Shown: piece after piece, positions 8,601 through 13,108 of the stretch
Layout: every line of letters starts with the position of its first letter
How positions within the stretch are numbered: the stretch's first letter is position 1
Assembly: GCA_964392615.1 (NCBI GenBank)
Contig: CAYMRB010000291.1
Location: 1-13,108, forward strand
Direction: 5' to 3'
Length of the DNA: 13,108 bases
Source: CAYMRB01 sp964392615
GTDB lineage: Bacteria > Planctomycetota > UBA8108
Notes under the pieces: model-generated
Told to the model about the DNA's origin: nothing
Seen by the model: only the letters and a program-made list of their open reading frames with translations
Databases searched by the model: none
Position numbers and translations under genes: made by a program

Positions 8601-8855
8601 CGCGATCGTGTACAACATCGCGCAAACGTGGCGGCACAGGCCGTGGGGTTGCCGGTCATCGCACGTGCAGCTGCAGCCGATCGATTCTCCCCGCAGCTCG
8701 AGTGCCGCCGTCTCGTACCGAGCCCCCACCGTGGCGACGACGTGGGAGTCATCCGCCGGAGTGATCGTGTGAACGAGGTCCGCCTTGACCAGCTCGACCC
8801 CTTCGTCCCACGCCTCCCGTCCGCACGTCTCGCGCATCGCCTCGAACGCCGGCAC
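5538..8855 (-). CDS. SWIM zinc-finger SNF2-family ATPase/helicase
   Basis: This is a large Swi2/Snf2-type dsDNA translocase, expected to hydrolyse ATP to remodel protein-DNA complexes. The cellular role of this bacterial group is not established. Numbering from the GTG at 8855 (1105 aa): a SWIM zinc-binding motif with Cys61, Cys63, Cys65, Cys74 and His76; a long bacterial SNF2-associated region with the typical SGIDWFDLSGDV at about 513-524; and the ATPase core with DDMGLGKT (Lys662), LDEAQAIKN (Asp772) and LSGTPVEN. The C-terminal helicase lobe contains VLVFSQF, SLKAGGLGLNL and DRAHRIGQ (ending at Gln1051), and the protein ends in the family-typical EDLELLLS. A basic insert of about 20 residues lies between motifs I and Ia. 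I chose this GTG because AGGAG precedes it by five bases. Another GTG at 8951 would add 32 Arg-rich residues but is less likely. The gene is divergent from the propeller gene at 8952 and overlaps the 3782 gene tail-to-tail. Confidence 0.93.
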   Translation of the reverse strand: MPAFEAMRETCGREAWDEGVELVKADLVHTITPADDSHVVATVGARYETAALELRGESIGCSCTCDDRQPHGLCRHVCAMLYTIALCRRQGPWTLPDWVAGLIDGLGGKWRPRPRWRRQLESLRDDCGAARSPARASAANTEIRYTIELEDDFDFDGDPTVDGGIVVRVWKRTRKANGSWGPARRSRDVDQLGELSDDPIDREISVHLAGVEDPYLSYWDRRRDEGTTVGAKHAEFLLPLLARSGRLCYRESEDSEREWVAIELDEGPPWVPGLRIRADDARRGGASVEGAGGDWLLGGLLRRGDEEMDLAEPAMLVPGWIVARGRVARLSSEGHWPWISTLRTDGPLRIPRADDTALLEVLWSFPRLPHVDWPEELRSAEVTAECRPRLRVEEAEGDTRKHPRLRARISFRYDDHIVAAADDGEHLFLPATREILRRDSAAESQARERLLELGLREPTRTLVSQRVFDEVDLQLIPGQLSRVVARLVADGWHVEAAGKVYRQPSSFDIKVQSGIDWFDLSGDVAFGDETVALPAVLEAARAGRDTIVLGDGTIGMLPADWLRKHSVALAAAEVQDGAIRFRASQVVLLDALLAEQDAPSIDATFEKARDALRDFDGVEPAEPAGCFQGELRPYQKHGLGWFGFLERFGFGGCLADDMGLGKTVQVLAWLEARRHVRSAKKRGRRKTRESTRQRTRDHLPTLIVVPKSLLFNWRAEAARFTPELLVFDHVGTNRPKEPEALAEYDLVLTTYGTLRRDAPFLKDVRFDYVILDEAQAIKNAASASAKAARLLDGRHRLVLSGTPVENHLGELWSLFEFLNPGMLGRSKALDALSSDSSDPEARRTLARALRPLILRRTKEEVATDLPARVEQTLFCDLEPRQQRVYDEIREYYRTRLLSKVRDQGLGRAKIQILEALLRLRQAACHPGLFDAEEKAAPSAKLEILFESLREIRDEGHKVLVFSQFTKFLAILRERLDADGTRYAYLDGRTRDRAAKVAEFQDDPDCQLFLISLKAGGLGLNLTAADYVFLLDPWWNPAVEAQAIDRAHRIGQERKVFAYRIIARGTVEEKVLELQESKRQLAEEIIGADGRLMKHLEREDLELLLS

Positions 8856-8868
8856 CCTCACTCCTCCT

Positions 8869-8921
8869 CGGCAGACTCGTCCCGCAGAAACCCGGCAGTC
8901 CGACCTGACGACGAGCTGCCG
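8869..8921. repeat. Long bulged inverted repeat in SNF2/propeller divergent region
   Basis: CGGCAGACTCGTC at 8869-8881 pairs with GACGAGCTGCCG at 8910-8921, with one unpaired base and a 28-base loop. It sits just upstream of the preferred SNF2 start and about 30 bases before the propeller ATG. It could be an operator for both genes or a hairpin in the SNF2 5' leader. If the SNF2 gene really began at 8951 it would instead be coding. Confidence 0.4.
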
Positions 8922-8939
8922 TCGACGTCGAAGCTCCGG

Positions 8940-8945
8940 TAAGAT
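8940..8945 (+). promoter_or_regulatory. Weak -10-like TAAGAT close to the propeller ATG
   Basis: TAAGAT matches four of six bases of the -10 consensus and ends six bases before the ATG at 8952. If used, transcription would begin at or next to the ATG and give a leaderless mRNA. That would fit the lack of a strong Shine-Dalgarno here (only GGTAAG at 8938-8943). No clear -35 is visible, so this is a weak call. Confidence 0.2.
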
Positions 8946-8951
8946 GTCCAC

Positions 8952-10511
8952 ATGATAGCCTCACGCGCCTTCCTCGCCACTGCCGTCCTCTGCGCTGCCG
9001 CGCTGTCGCTCTCCGCTCCGGCCGCGTCAGCTCAGGTCGTACTCCATAGCGACGCGTACGCGTTCTCCGGCCCGTATGCGGCGCCGAACGTCGTCCGCGA
9101 CGCCGAGGGTACGCTCTACTGCGCGTCGATTCGTGAGAACGACGTGTCGCAGCGCGAGCTGATCGTGCACTCGTCGGACGACGACGGCGCGTCGTGGGAG
9201 TGGGAGCCGGTCGTCATCAACGACGCCGCGTCGGGGCTGACGCCTCCGGAGCCGACGAACGGCTGCGCCCTCGCGATCGATGATCGCGGTGTCCTCCACA
9301 TCACTTGGGGCAATTACTACTACCCGTCGAGCTACCGGCAGTTCTACAGGAACTACGACCCGGCCTCCGGCGACACGTCGGAGATCTTCGACGTCTCCGC
9401 GTGGACCGGTGCGGCGCGGACGGCGCGCACGGCCGCGATGGGCATCACCGTCGACGACGACAGCATCGTCTGGCTCGTCGCGCATGGACCGCGGTCGTGG
9501 GTCGAGCAGCTCGCCCACAGCGCTCGACCGTACGCGGAGGGCCTCGAGTTCGTCGACGACGGCGCGATCTCGCCGAGCGCGAGCGCGCAGTCGAGCCGTA
9601 TCGCGCTCGACACGGCCGGACGCGTGCACTGCACGTTCTACCGCAACATCGGCGCCGGCCAGTACGAGCACCGCATCTACGATCCGGCGTCCGGCTGGAG
9701 CGACAGCGTCAACCTCGGCAATGTGGCACCGCCGAACGACCTGTGGGGATGTCTCGCGACAGACGCCCTCGGCAACGCCCACGTGCTGCTCGTCGAGGAC
9801 GGAACGTCCGATTCCGCGATGTGGCGATTCGCGTACCGACGCTGGAACGAAGCCGACGGCTGGGGCGAAGCGACGACGTTGATGAACGTCGCGTTCGAGG
9901 ACCACTCCGGCATCGCGAACTACAAGATCTTCGCGCTCGCGTGCGACGAGACCACCGGTCGCGTCACAGCGCTCTATCGCAACCTGCCGCGCGGCGGCGC
10001 GCTCGGCTGGGCCGAGAAGGACCTCGACGACGACGAGTTCGGCGAGTTCCACGAGCTCGCCCCGCCGACGATCGGCCAGCACGAGTACTACGCCCCGACG
10101 CTCCGCGGCAGCCTGTATCCGGAATTCAACCGCGCGAGCGCCGGCCGGCACGCCACGTGGCAACATCGCCCGCAGCAGGGCGTGCCGCCGTACGCATTGG
10201 TCTTCGCGGCGCTCGACGAGTCGACGCCGACGCCGCGTTTTCGTCGCGGCGAGGCCGATGACAACGGCGCGCTCAACCTGACCGACGCGGTATTCGGCCT
10301 CTCCGCGCTGTTCATTCCCGGCTCGCCGATGCCGACGTGTCTCGACGCGGCCGACTCGAACGACGACGGGGAATTCAACCTCTCCGACGGCGTCTACTCG
10401 CTGAACGCGCTGTTCGCTGGCGGTCCCCCACCCCCGGCGCCCGGATCGCTCGAATGCGGCGTCGACCCGACCGTTGACGATCTCGACTGCGCTCGTTACG
10501 ACAGTTGCTGA
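8952..10511 (+). CDS. Secreted beta-propeller (BNR-like) protein with dockerin-like C-terminus
   Basis: This 519-aa exported protein has no recognised enzymatic role. A signal peptide covers residues 1-27, with the probable cleavage site ASA|Q. The body contains an Asp-box, SDDDGASW at 75-82 (S-x-D-x-G-x-x-W). It also has at least five repeats of the form A-x-D-x-x-G-x-x-H-x-x-W/Y, at about 107-120, 164-178, 216-230, 267-281 and 328-342, which indicate a sialidase-like beta-propeller. I see no sialidase catalytic arginine triad to name, so a binding role or another hydrolase activity is equally possible. The end holds two EF-hand-like loops followed by L-x-x-LF: EADDNGALNLTD (434-445) and DSNDDGEFNLSD (468-479). 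This dockerin-like pair, with Cys and CGVDPT spacing, recurs in planctomycete exported proteins and may mediate anchoring or sorting. The gene is 66 bases upstream of the epimerase gene on the same strand. Confidence 0.85.
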   Translation: MIASRAFLATAVLCAAALSLSAPAASAQVVLHSDAYAFSGPYAAPNVVRDAEGTLYCASIRENDVSQRELIVHSSDDDGASWEWEPVVINDAASGLTPPEPTNGCALAIDDRGVLHITWGNYYYPSSYRQFYRNYDPASGDTSEIFDVSAWTGAARTARTAAMGITVDDDSIVWLVAHGPRSWVEQLAHSARPYAEGLEFVDDGAISPSASAQSSRIALDTAGRVHCTFYRNIGAGQYEHRIYDPASGWSDSVNLGNVAPPNDLWGCLATDALGNAHVLLVEDGTSDSAMWRFAYRRWNEADGWGEATTLMNVAFEDHSGIANYKIFALACDETTGRVTALYRNLPRGGALGWAEKDLDDDEFGEFHELAPPTIGQHEYYAPTLRGSLYPEFNRASAGRHATWQHRPQQGVPPYALVFAALDESTPTPRFRRGEADDNGALNLTDAVFGLSALFIPGSPMPTCLDAADSNDDGEFNLSDGVYSLNALFAGGPPPPAPGSLECGVDPTVDDLDCARYDSC

Positions 10512-10528
10512 TCGGGACCGGTCCGATC
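10510..10528. repeat. Near-palindrome at propeller-gene stop codon
   Basis: GATCGG at 10510-10515 pairs with CCGATC at 10523-10528, and the bases between (GACCGGT) are largely self-complementary too. It starts on the second base of the TGA. Folded in RNA, it would give a strong hairpin touching the stop codon. No U-tract follows, so termination would have to be Rho-linked or unusual; mRNA 3'-end protection is an alternative. Confidence 0.4.
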
Positions 10529-10577
10529 GACGCTCCCGAATACCGCCCTCTCGTCACGCTCACTCGGAGATCTAGCG

Positions 10578-11852
10578 TTGCTGTTCTTTGCCCGCGGTTC
10601 GAAAGACGACTGTCTCGACGACAACGCGCTGCGCGAGGGCTTGACCGCCGCGCTGGATGCGATCGGCCCCCGCAACAAGGTCATCGCCGTCCCGCCGGAC
10701 TTCACCCGAGTGCACTCCTTCGGCGGCGATCTGACTCGATACGCATGGCAATACTACGGCGACCGTCTCACCGATGTGCTGCCCGCCCTCGGGACGCACA
10801 CGGCGATGACGGACGAGCAGATCGCGGCGATGTTCGGCGATGTGCCCCGCTCGCTGTTCCGCGTCCACGATTGGCGCGGCGGCATCCAGACGATGGGAAC
10901 CGTGCCCGTCGGTTTCGTCCGGAAGGTCTCGGAGGGCAAGATCGACTACGATTGGCCGGCTCAGATCGCTGACCTGCTCGCCGATGGCGGGCATGACTTG
11001 ATCCTCTCGATCGGACAAGTCGTGCCCCACGAGGTCATCGGCATGGCGAACTACAACAAGAACATCTTCGTCGGCACGGGCGGATCGGAGGGCATCAACA
11101 AGAGTCACTTCCTGGGTGCGGCCTACGGCATGGAGCGAATCATGGGCCGTGCCGACACGCCCGTGCGGGCCCTGATGGACTACGCCAGCGAGCAGTTCAC
11201 CGCCCACCTCCCCATCGTCTACGTGCAAACCGTCGTGGCCCCGAACGCCGACGGCGGCCTGGACGTGAAGGGACTCTTCGTCGGCGACGATCGCGAGTGC
11301 TTCGAGCGGGCCTCGGCGCTGTCTCTCGAGGTCAACTTCAAGATGCTCGACGAGCCCCTGAGCAAGGTCGTCGTCTATCTCGACCCGGCGGAGTTCAAGA
11401 GCACCTGGCTCGGCAACAAGGCCGTCTATCGCACGCGCATGGCGATCGCCGACGATGGCGACCTGATCGTCCTGGCTCCCGGCGTGCGTGAGTTTGGCGA
11501 GGATGCCGAGATCGACCGCCTCATCCGCGAGTACGGCTACGTGGGGACCCCGGAGATCCTCGCGGCCGTGAAGGCGAACGACGACCTGCGACAGAACCTG
11601 AGCGCCGCCGCCCACCTGATTCACGGGTCGTCCGAGGGGCGCTTCCGGATCACGTACTGCCCCGGGCACCTGACCCGCGACGAGATCGAAGCGGTCAACT
11701 TCCGCTACGCGGATCTGGACGAGATGACCCGCAAATACTCACCCGACGCCCTGAAGGACGGCCTGAACACGCTGCCCGATGGGGAACAGGTGTTCTTCAT
11801 CTCCAACCCGGCACTCGGCCTGTGGGCCTACCGCGGCCGTTTCGCCGAGTAG
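10578..11852 (+). CDS. LarA-family nickel-pincer 2-epimerase, probably D-gluconate/D-mannonate
   Basis: LarA-type enzymes invert the alpha-carbon of 2-hydroxyacids by hydride transfer to a nickel-pincer nucleotide tethered to a Lys. This 424-aa protein keeps the landmarks: DFTR (Asp41, Arg44), GTH (His74), VVPH (His151), Lys161 and His177. The spacings His151-Lys161 (10) and Lys161-His177 (16) equal those I recall for His174, Lys184 and His200 of Lactobacillus plantarum lactate racemase. It should therefore bind the cofactor, whose synthesis genes (larB, larC, larE) are not in this window. The substrate call rests on the neighbours: a mannonate oxidoreductase-type SDR and 6-phosphogluconate dehydrogenase follow. 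The lactate-binding Tyr-Gln...Lys stretch reads YRTRM here (284-288), consistent with a different, larger acid. The start is a TTG with GGAG at 10566-10569. Family membership is firm; the substrate is inferred. The product is probably cytoplasmic, as no signal peptide is present. Confidence 0.82.
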   Translation: MLFFARGSKDDCLDDNALREGLTAALDAIGPRNKVIAVPPDFTRVHSFGGDLTRYAWQYYGDRLTDVLPALGTHTAMTDEQIAAMFGDVPRSLFRVHDWRGGIQTMGTVPVGFVRKVSEGKIDYDWPAQIADLLADGGHDLILSIGQVVPHEVIGMANYNKNIFVGTGGSEGINKSHFLGAAYGMERIMGRADTPVRALMDYASEQFTAHLPIVYVQTVVAPNADGGLDVKGLFVGDDRECFERASALSLEVNFKMLDEPLSKVVVYLDPAEFKSTWLGNKAVYRTRMAIADDGDLIVLAPGVREFGEDAEIDRLIREYGYVGTPEILAAVKANDDLRQNLSAAAHLIHGSSEGRFRITYCPGHLTRDEIEAVNFRYADLDEMTRKYSPDALKDGLNTLPDGEQVFFISNPALGLWAYRGRFAE

Positions 11853-11864
11853 CAGCCCGGGCTG
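11853..11864. repeat. Perfect 12-bp palindrome directly after the epimerase stop
   Basis: CAGCCCGGGCTG begins on the first base after the TAG at 11850-11852. GCCCG within it can also pair with CGGGC at 11874-11878, giving a five-pair stem. No T-run follows. It is a weak terminator or 3'-end structure candidate. Confidence 0.35.
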
Positions 11865-11871
11865 ACCGCCG

Positions 11872-11903
11872 AACGGGCCTGGAAAAACGGGCCTCAAACC
11901 GTT
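11872..11903. promoter_or_regulatory. Short direct and inverted repeats upstream of the SDR gene
   Basis: AACGGGCCT occurs twice in direct orientation, at 11872-11880 and 11886-11894 (14-base period, more than one helical turn). The second copy's AACGG also pairs with CCGTT at 11899-11903 as an inverted repeat. AACCGTT at 11897-11903 matches the AACCGTT at 3704-3710. The 153-base gap between epimerase and SDR genes is long enough for a separate promoter, so this may be an operator. No clear -35/-10 pair is visible. Confidence 0.28.
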
Positions 11904-12005
11904 AATACTGCGGCTCCTCCGAGATCGTTGCGGCGCGGTAGCGGAGCCTGACCCCGCTTCAGCTAATGTCCTGGCGTGATCCGATCTGGTGAGGGAAGAG
12001 CAGCC

Positions 12006-12863
12006 ATGGTGGAAACTCCGAAGTTCGACCTGTCCGGCAAGACGGCGGTGGTCACGGGCGGTGGCGGTATTCTGTGCGGCTGCATGGCCGACGCGTTGGC
12101 CGCCTGCGGTGCGAGCGTCGCCGTGCTCGACCTGCGCGAGGAAGCCGCCGAAGCGACAGCCGAGGCCATCGTCCAGAGCGGTGGGCAGGCCAAGGGCTAC
12201 GCCTGCAACGTGCTCGAGATGGGCAGCCTGCAGGCTGCGAACACCGCGATCGAAGTCGATTTCGGCCCGGTCGACATCCTCGTCAACGGGGCCGGTGGGA
12301 ACCACCCGAAGGGCACGACCTCGAAGGAGCACCTCGCCGCCGAGGACCTCGAGAAGACCTCCGAGGACCTCGTCACGTTCTACGACCTCGATCCCGCGGG
12401 AATCGAGTTTGTCTTCAACCTCAATTTCCTGGGAACGTTGCTCCCCACGCAGGCATTCACGCGGAACATGGCAGCGTCGGGAAAGGGCGTCGTAATCAAC
12501 ATCTCGTCGATGAACGCGTTCACGCCGCTCACCAAGATTCCCGCCTATAGCGGCGCCAAGGCGGCCGTGAGCAACTTCACGCAGTGGCTCTCCGTCCACA
12601 TGAGCAAGGTGGGCATCCGCGTCAACGCGATCGCCCCGGGGTTCTTTCTGACCGACCAGAACCGTCGCCTCCTCACCGAGGAGTCGGGAGAGCTGACGGC
12701 AAGGGGACAGACCATCGTGTCCCATACCCCCATGGGACGATTCGGCCGTGCCGAGGACTTGGTGGGCGCGCTGTTGTGGTTGGCGGACGACGAGGCCGCG
12801 GGCTTCGTGACCGGTACCGTGATCCCGGTCGACGGCGGCTTCTCGGCGTTCAGCGGTGTGTAA
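12006..12863 (+). CDS. uxuB: SDR oxidoreductase, D-mannonate (fructuronate) oxidoreductase type
   Basis: This 285-aa classical short-chain dehydrogenase probably interconverts D-fructuronate and D-mannonate with NAD(P)H in the cytoplasm. Visible motifs are VTGGGGILCG (15-25), the nucleotide-binding turn; Asp42 at the end of beta-2 (VLDLRE), suggesting an NAD preference; LVNGAGGNHPK (92-102); Asn140; Ser167/168; Tyr181 and Lys185 in YSGAK; and the PG turn at 211-212. GGNHPK and the extra segment of about 25 residues after it are, from memory, the mark of the Bacillus UxuB/YjmF group and separate it from generic SDRs. I chose the ATG at 12006, preceded by GAGGGAAGAG at good spacing, over an upstream in-frame GTG at 11976. 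It follows a LarA-like epimerase and precedes 6-phosphogluconate dehydrogenase by 45 bases, which supports a sugar-acid role. Another sugar-acid substrate remains possible. Confidence 0.82.
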   Translation: MVETPKFDLSGKTAVVTGGGGILCGCMADALAACGASVAVLDLREEAAEATAEAIVQSGGQAKGYACNVLEMGSLQAANTAIEVDFGPVDILVNGAGGNHPKGTTSKEHLAAEDLEKTSEDLVTFYDLDPAGIEFVFNLNFLGTLLPTQAFTRNMAASGKGVVINISSMNAFTPLTKIPAYSGAKAAVSNFTQWLSVHMSKVGIRVNAIAPGFFLTDQNRRLLTEESGELTARGQTIVSHTPMGRFGRAEDLVGALLWLADDEAAGFVTGTVIPVDGGFSAFSGV

Positions 12864-12873
12864 CAGACCTGTT
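12862..12873. repeat. Short inverted repeat at the SDR stop codon
   Basis: AACAG (12862-12866) and CTGTT (12869-12873) form an inverted repeat with two bases between. It starts on the second base of the TAA. The loop is too short for a full RNA hairpin, so a terminator is unlikely. It is recorded because the kinase, propeller and epimerase genes show a palindrome in the same place. Confidence 0.2.
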
Positions 12874-12908
12874 CCGTAGGCGGGGCGTAAACAAGGAAGG
12901 CGCGAGAC

Positions 12909-13108
12909 ATGGCAGCGGAAAACACGGGCAATGCGGACATCGGCTTGATTGGTCTCGCGGTGATGGGCGAGAACCTCATCCTCAATATGGAGGACAAGGG
13001 GTTTACCGTGGCGTGCTTCAATCGCACGACCAAGAAGGTCGAGGACTTCATCGCCGGCCGCGCCGCGGGCAAGAACATCATCGGCTGCTTCACGCCGGAA
13101 GAGCTCTG
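12909..13108 (+). CDS. gnd: 6-phosphogluconate dehydrogenase, N-terminal part (cut by window end)
   Basis: Only the first 66 codons are present. The enzyme oxidatively decarboxylates 6-phosphogluconate to ribulose 5-phosphate with NADP+ in the pentose phosphate pathway. The visible part is the start of the Rossmann domain: IGLIGLAVMGENLILNM carries the glycine fingerprint, and ACFNRTTKKVEDF follows with the NRT that contacts the NADP 2'-phosphate. The wording is close to the long (about 470 aa), decarboxylating, homodimeric type of E. coli and eukaryotes. The ATG at 12909 has AAGGAAGG at 12893-12900, a strong Shine-Dalgarno. It lies 45 bases after the SDR stop, so it is likely in one operon with it. 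The catalytic Lys and the C-terminal domain lie beyond the window. Confidence 0.93.
   Translation, partial: MAAENTGNADIGLIGLAVMGENLILNMEDKGFTVACFNRTTKKVEDFIAGRAAGKNIIGCFTPEEL

Noticed and set aside
8856..8951. N-terminal extension of the SNF2 protein from a GTG at 8951
   Set aside because: The 32 added residues are Arg/Cys-rich and unlike the family, and the GTG at 8855 has a well-spaced AGGAG.
9027..10166. Reverse open frame of 379 codons opposite the propeller gene
   Set aside because: Arg/Val-rich shadow without domains; the plus-strand frame has a signal peptide and repeats.
8952..10247. Assigning the propeller protein as an active sialidase
   Set aside because: One clear Asp-box and propeller-like repeats are present, but I cannot identify the catalytic arginine triad or Tyr/Glu pair.
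10510..10577. Classical Rho-independent terminator between the propeller and epimerase genes
   Set aside because: A good stem exists but no T-run follows, so it is listed only as a palindrome.

Overview
The window looks like chromosomal DNA from a high-GC bacterium, most likely a member of the Planctomycetota. Three things suggest this: a membrane-anchored Ser/Thr kinase with a TPR-like sensor region; a secreted protein ending in two dockerin-like calcium-loop repeats of a kind I associate with planctomycete exported proteins; and a large SWIM-SNF2 ATPase. The lineage is inferred from gene style, since there is no rRNA or other marker here.

Layout, left to right. 108-2588 (+) is the transmembrane Ser/Thr kinase. 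It converges on 2680-3657 (-), a two-transmembrane K+ channel subunit with a TrkA/RCK regulatory region. That gene diverges from 3782-5605 (+), an exported, probably lipid-anchored protein with a degenerate peptidase-like core. Between the two starts lies a cluster of AACCG/CGGTT half-sites. The exported protein's gene overlaps tail-to-tail by 68 bases with 5538-8855 (-), a SWIM zinc-finger SNF2 ATPase. A short divergent region with an inverted repeat separates that gene from 8952-10511 (+), a secreted beta-propeller protein with a C-terminal dockerin-like module.

The right end is a co-directional metabolic group: 10578-11852, a LarA-type nickel-pincer 2-epimerase; 12006-12863, an SDR of the UxuB/YjmF mannonate oxidoreductase type; and 12909 onward, 6-phosphogluconate dehydrogenase, cut by the window edge. 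Read together, they suggest a route fructuronate -> mannonate -> gluconate -> (a kinase encoded elsewhere) 6-phosphogluconate -> pentose phosphate. This would bypass mannonate dehydratase and the KDG branch. It is the most interesting hypothesis in the window.

Other points of note are short palindromes abutting the stop codons of at least four plus-strand genes, a peptidase-like HExxH motif changed to HETTE, and a C-terminal tail on the exported protein that is read from the antisense of the SNF2 gene. I saw no tRNA, rRNA, CRISPR array, insertion sequence or phage gene, and no gene-free stretch longer than 300 bases.
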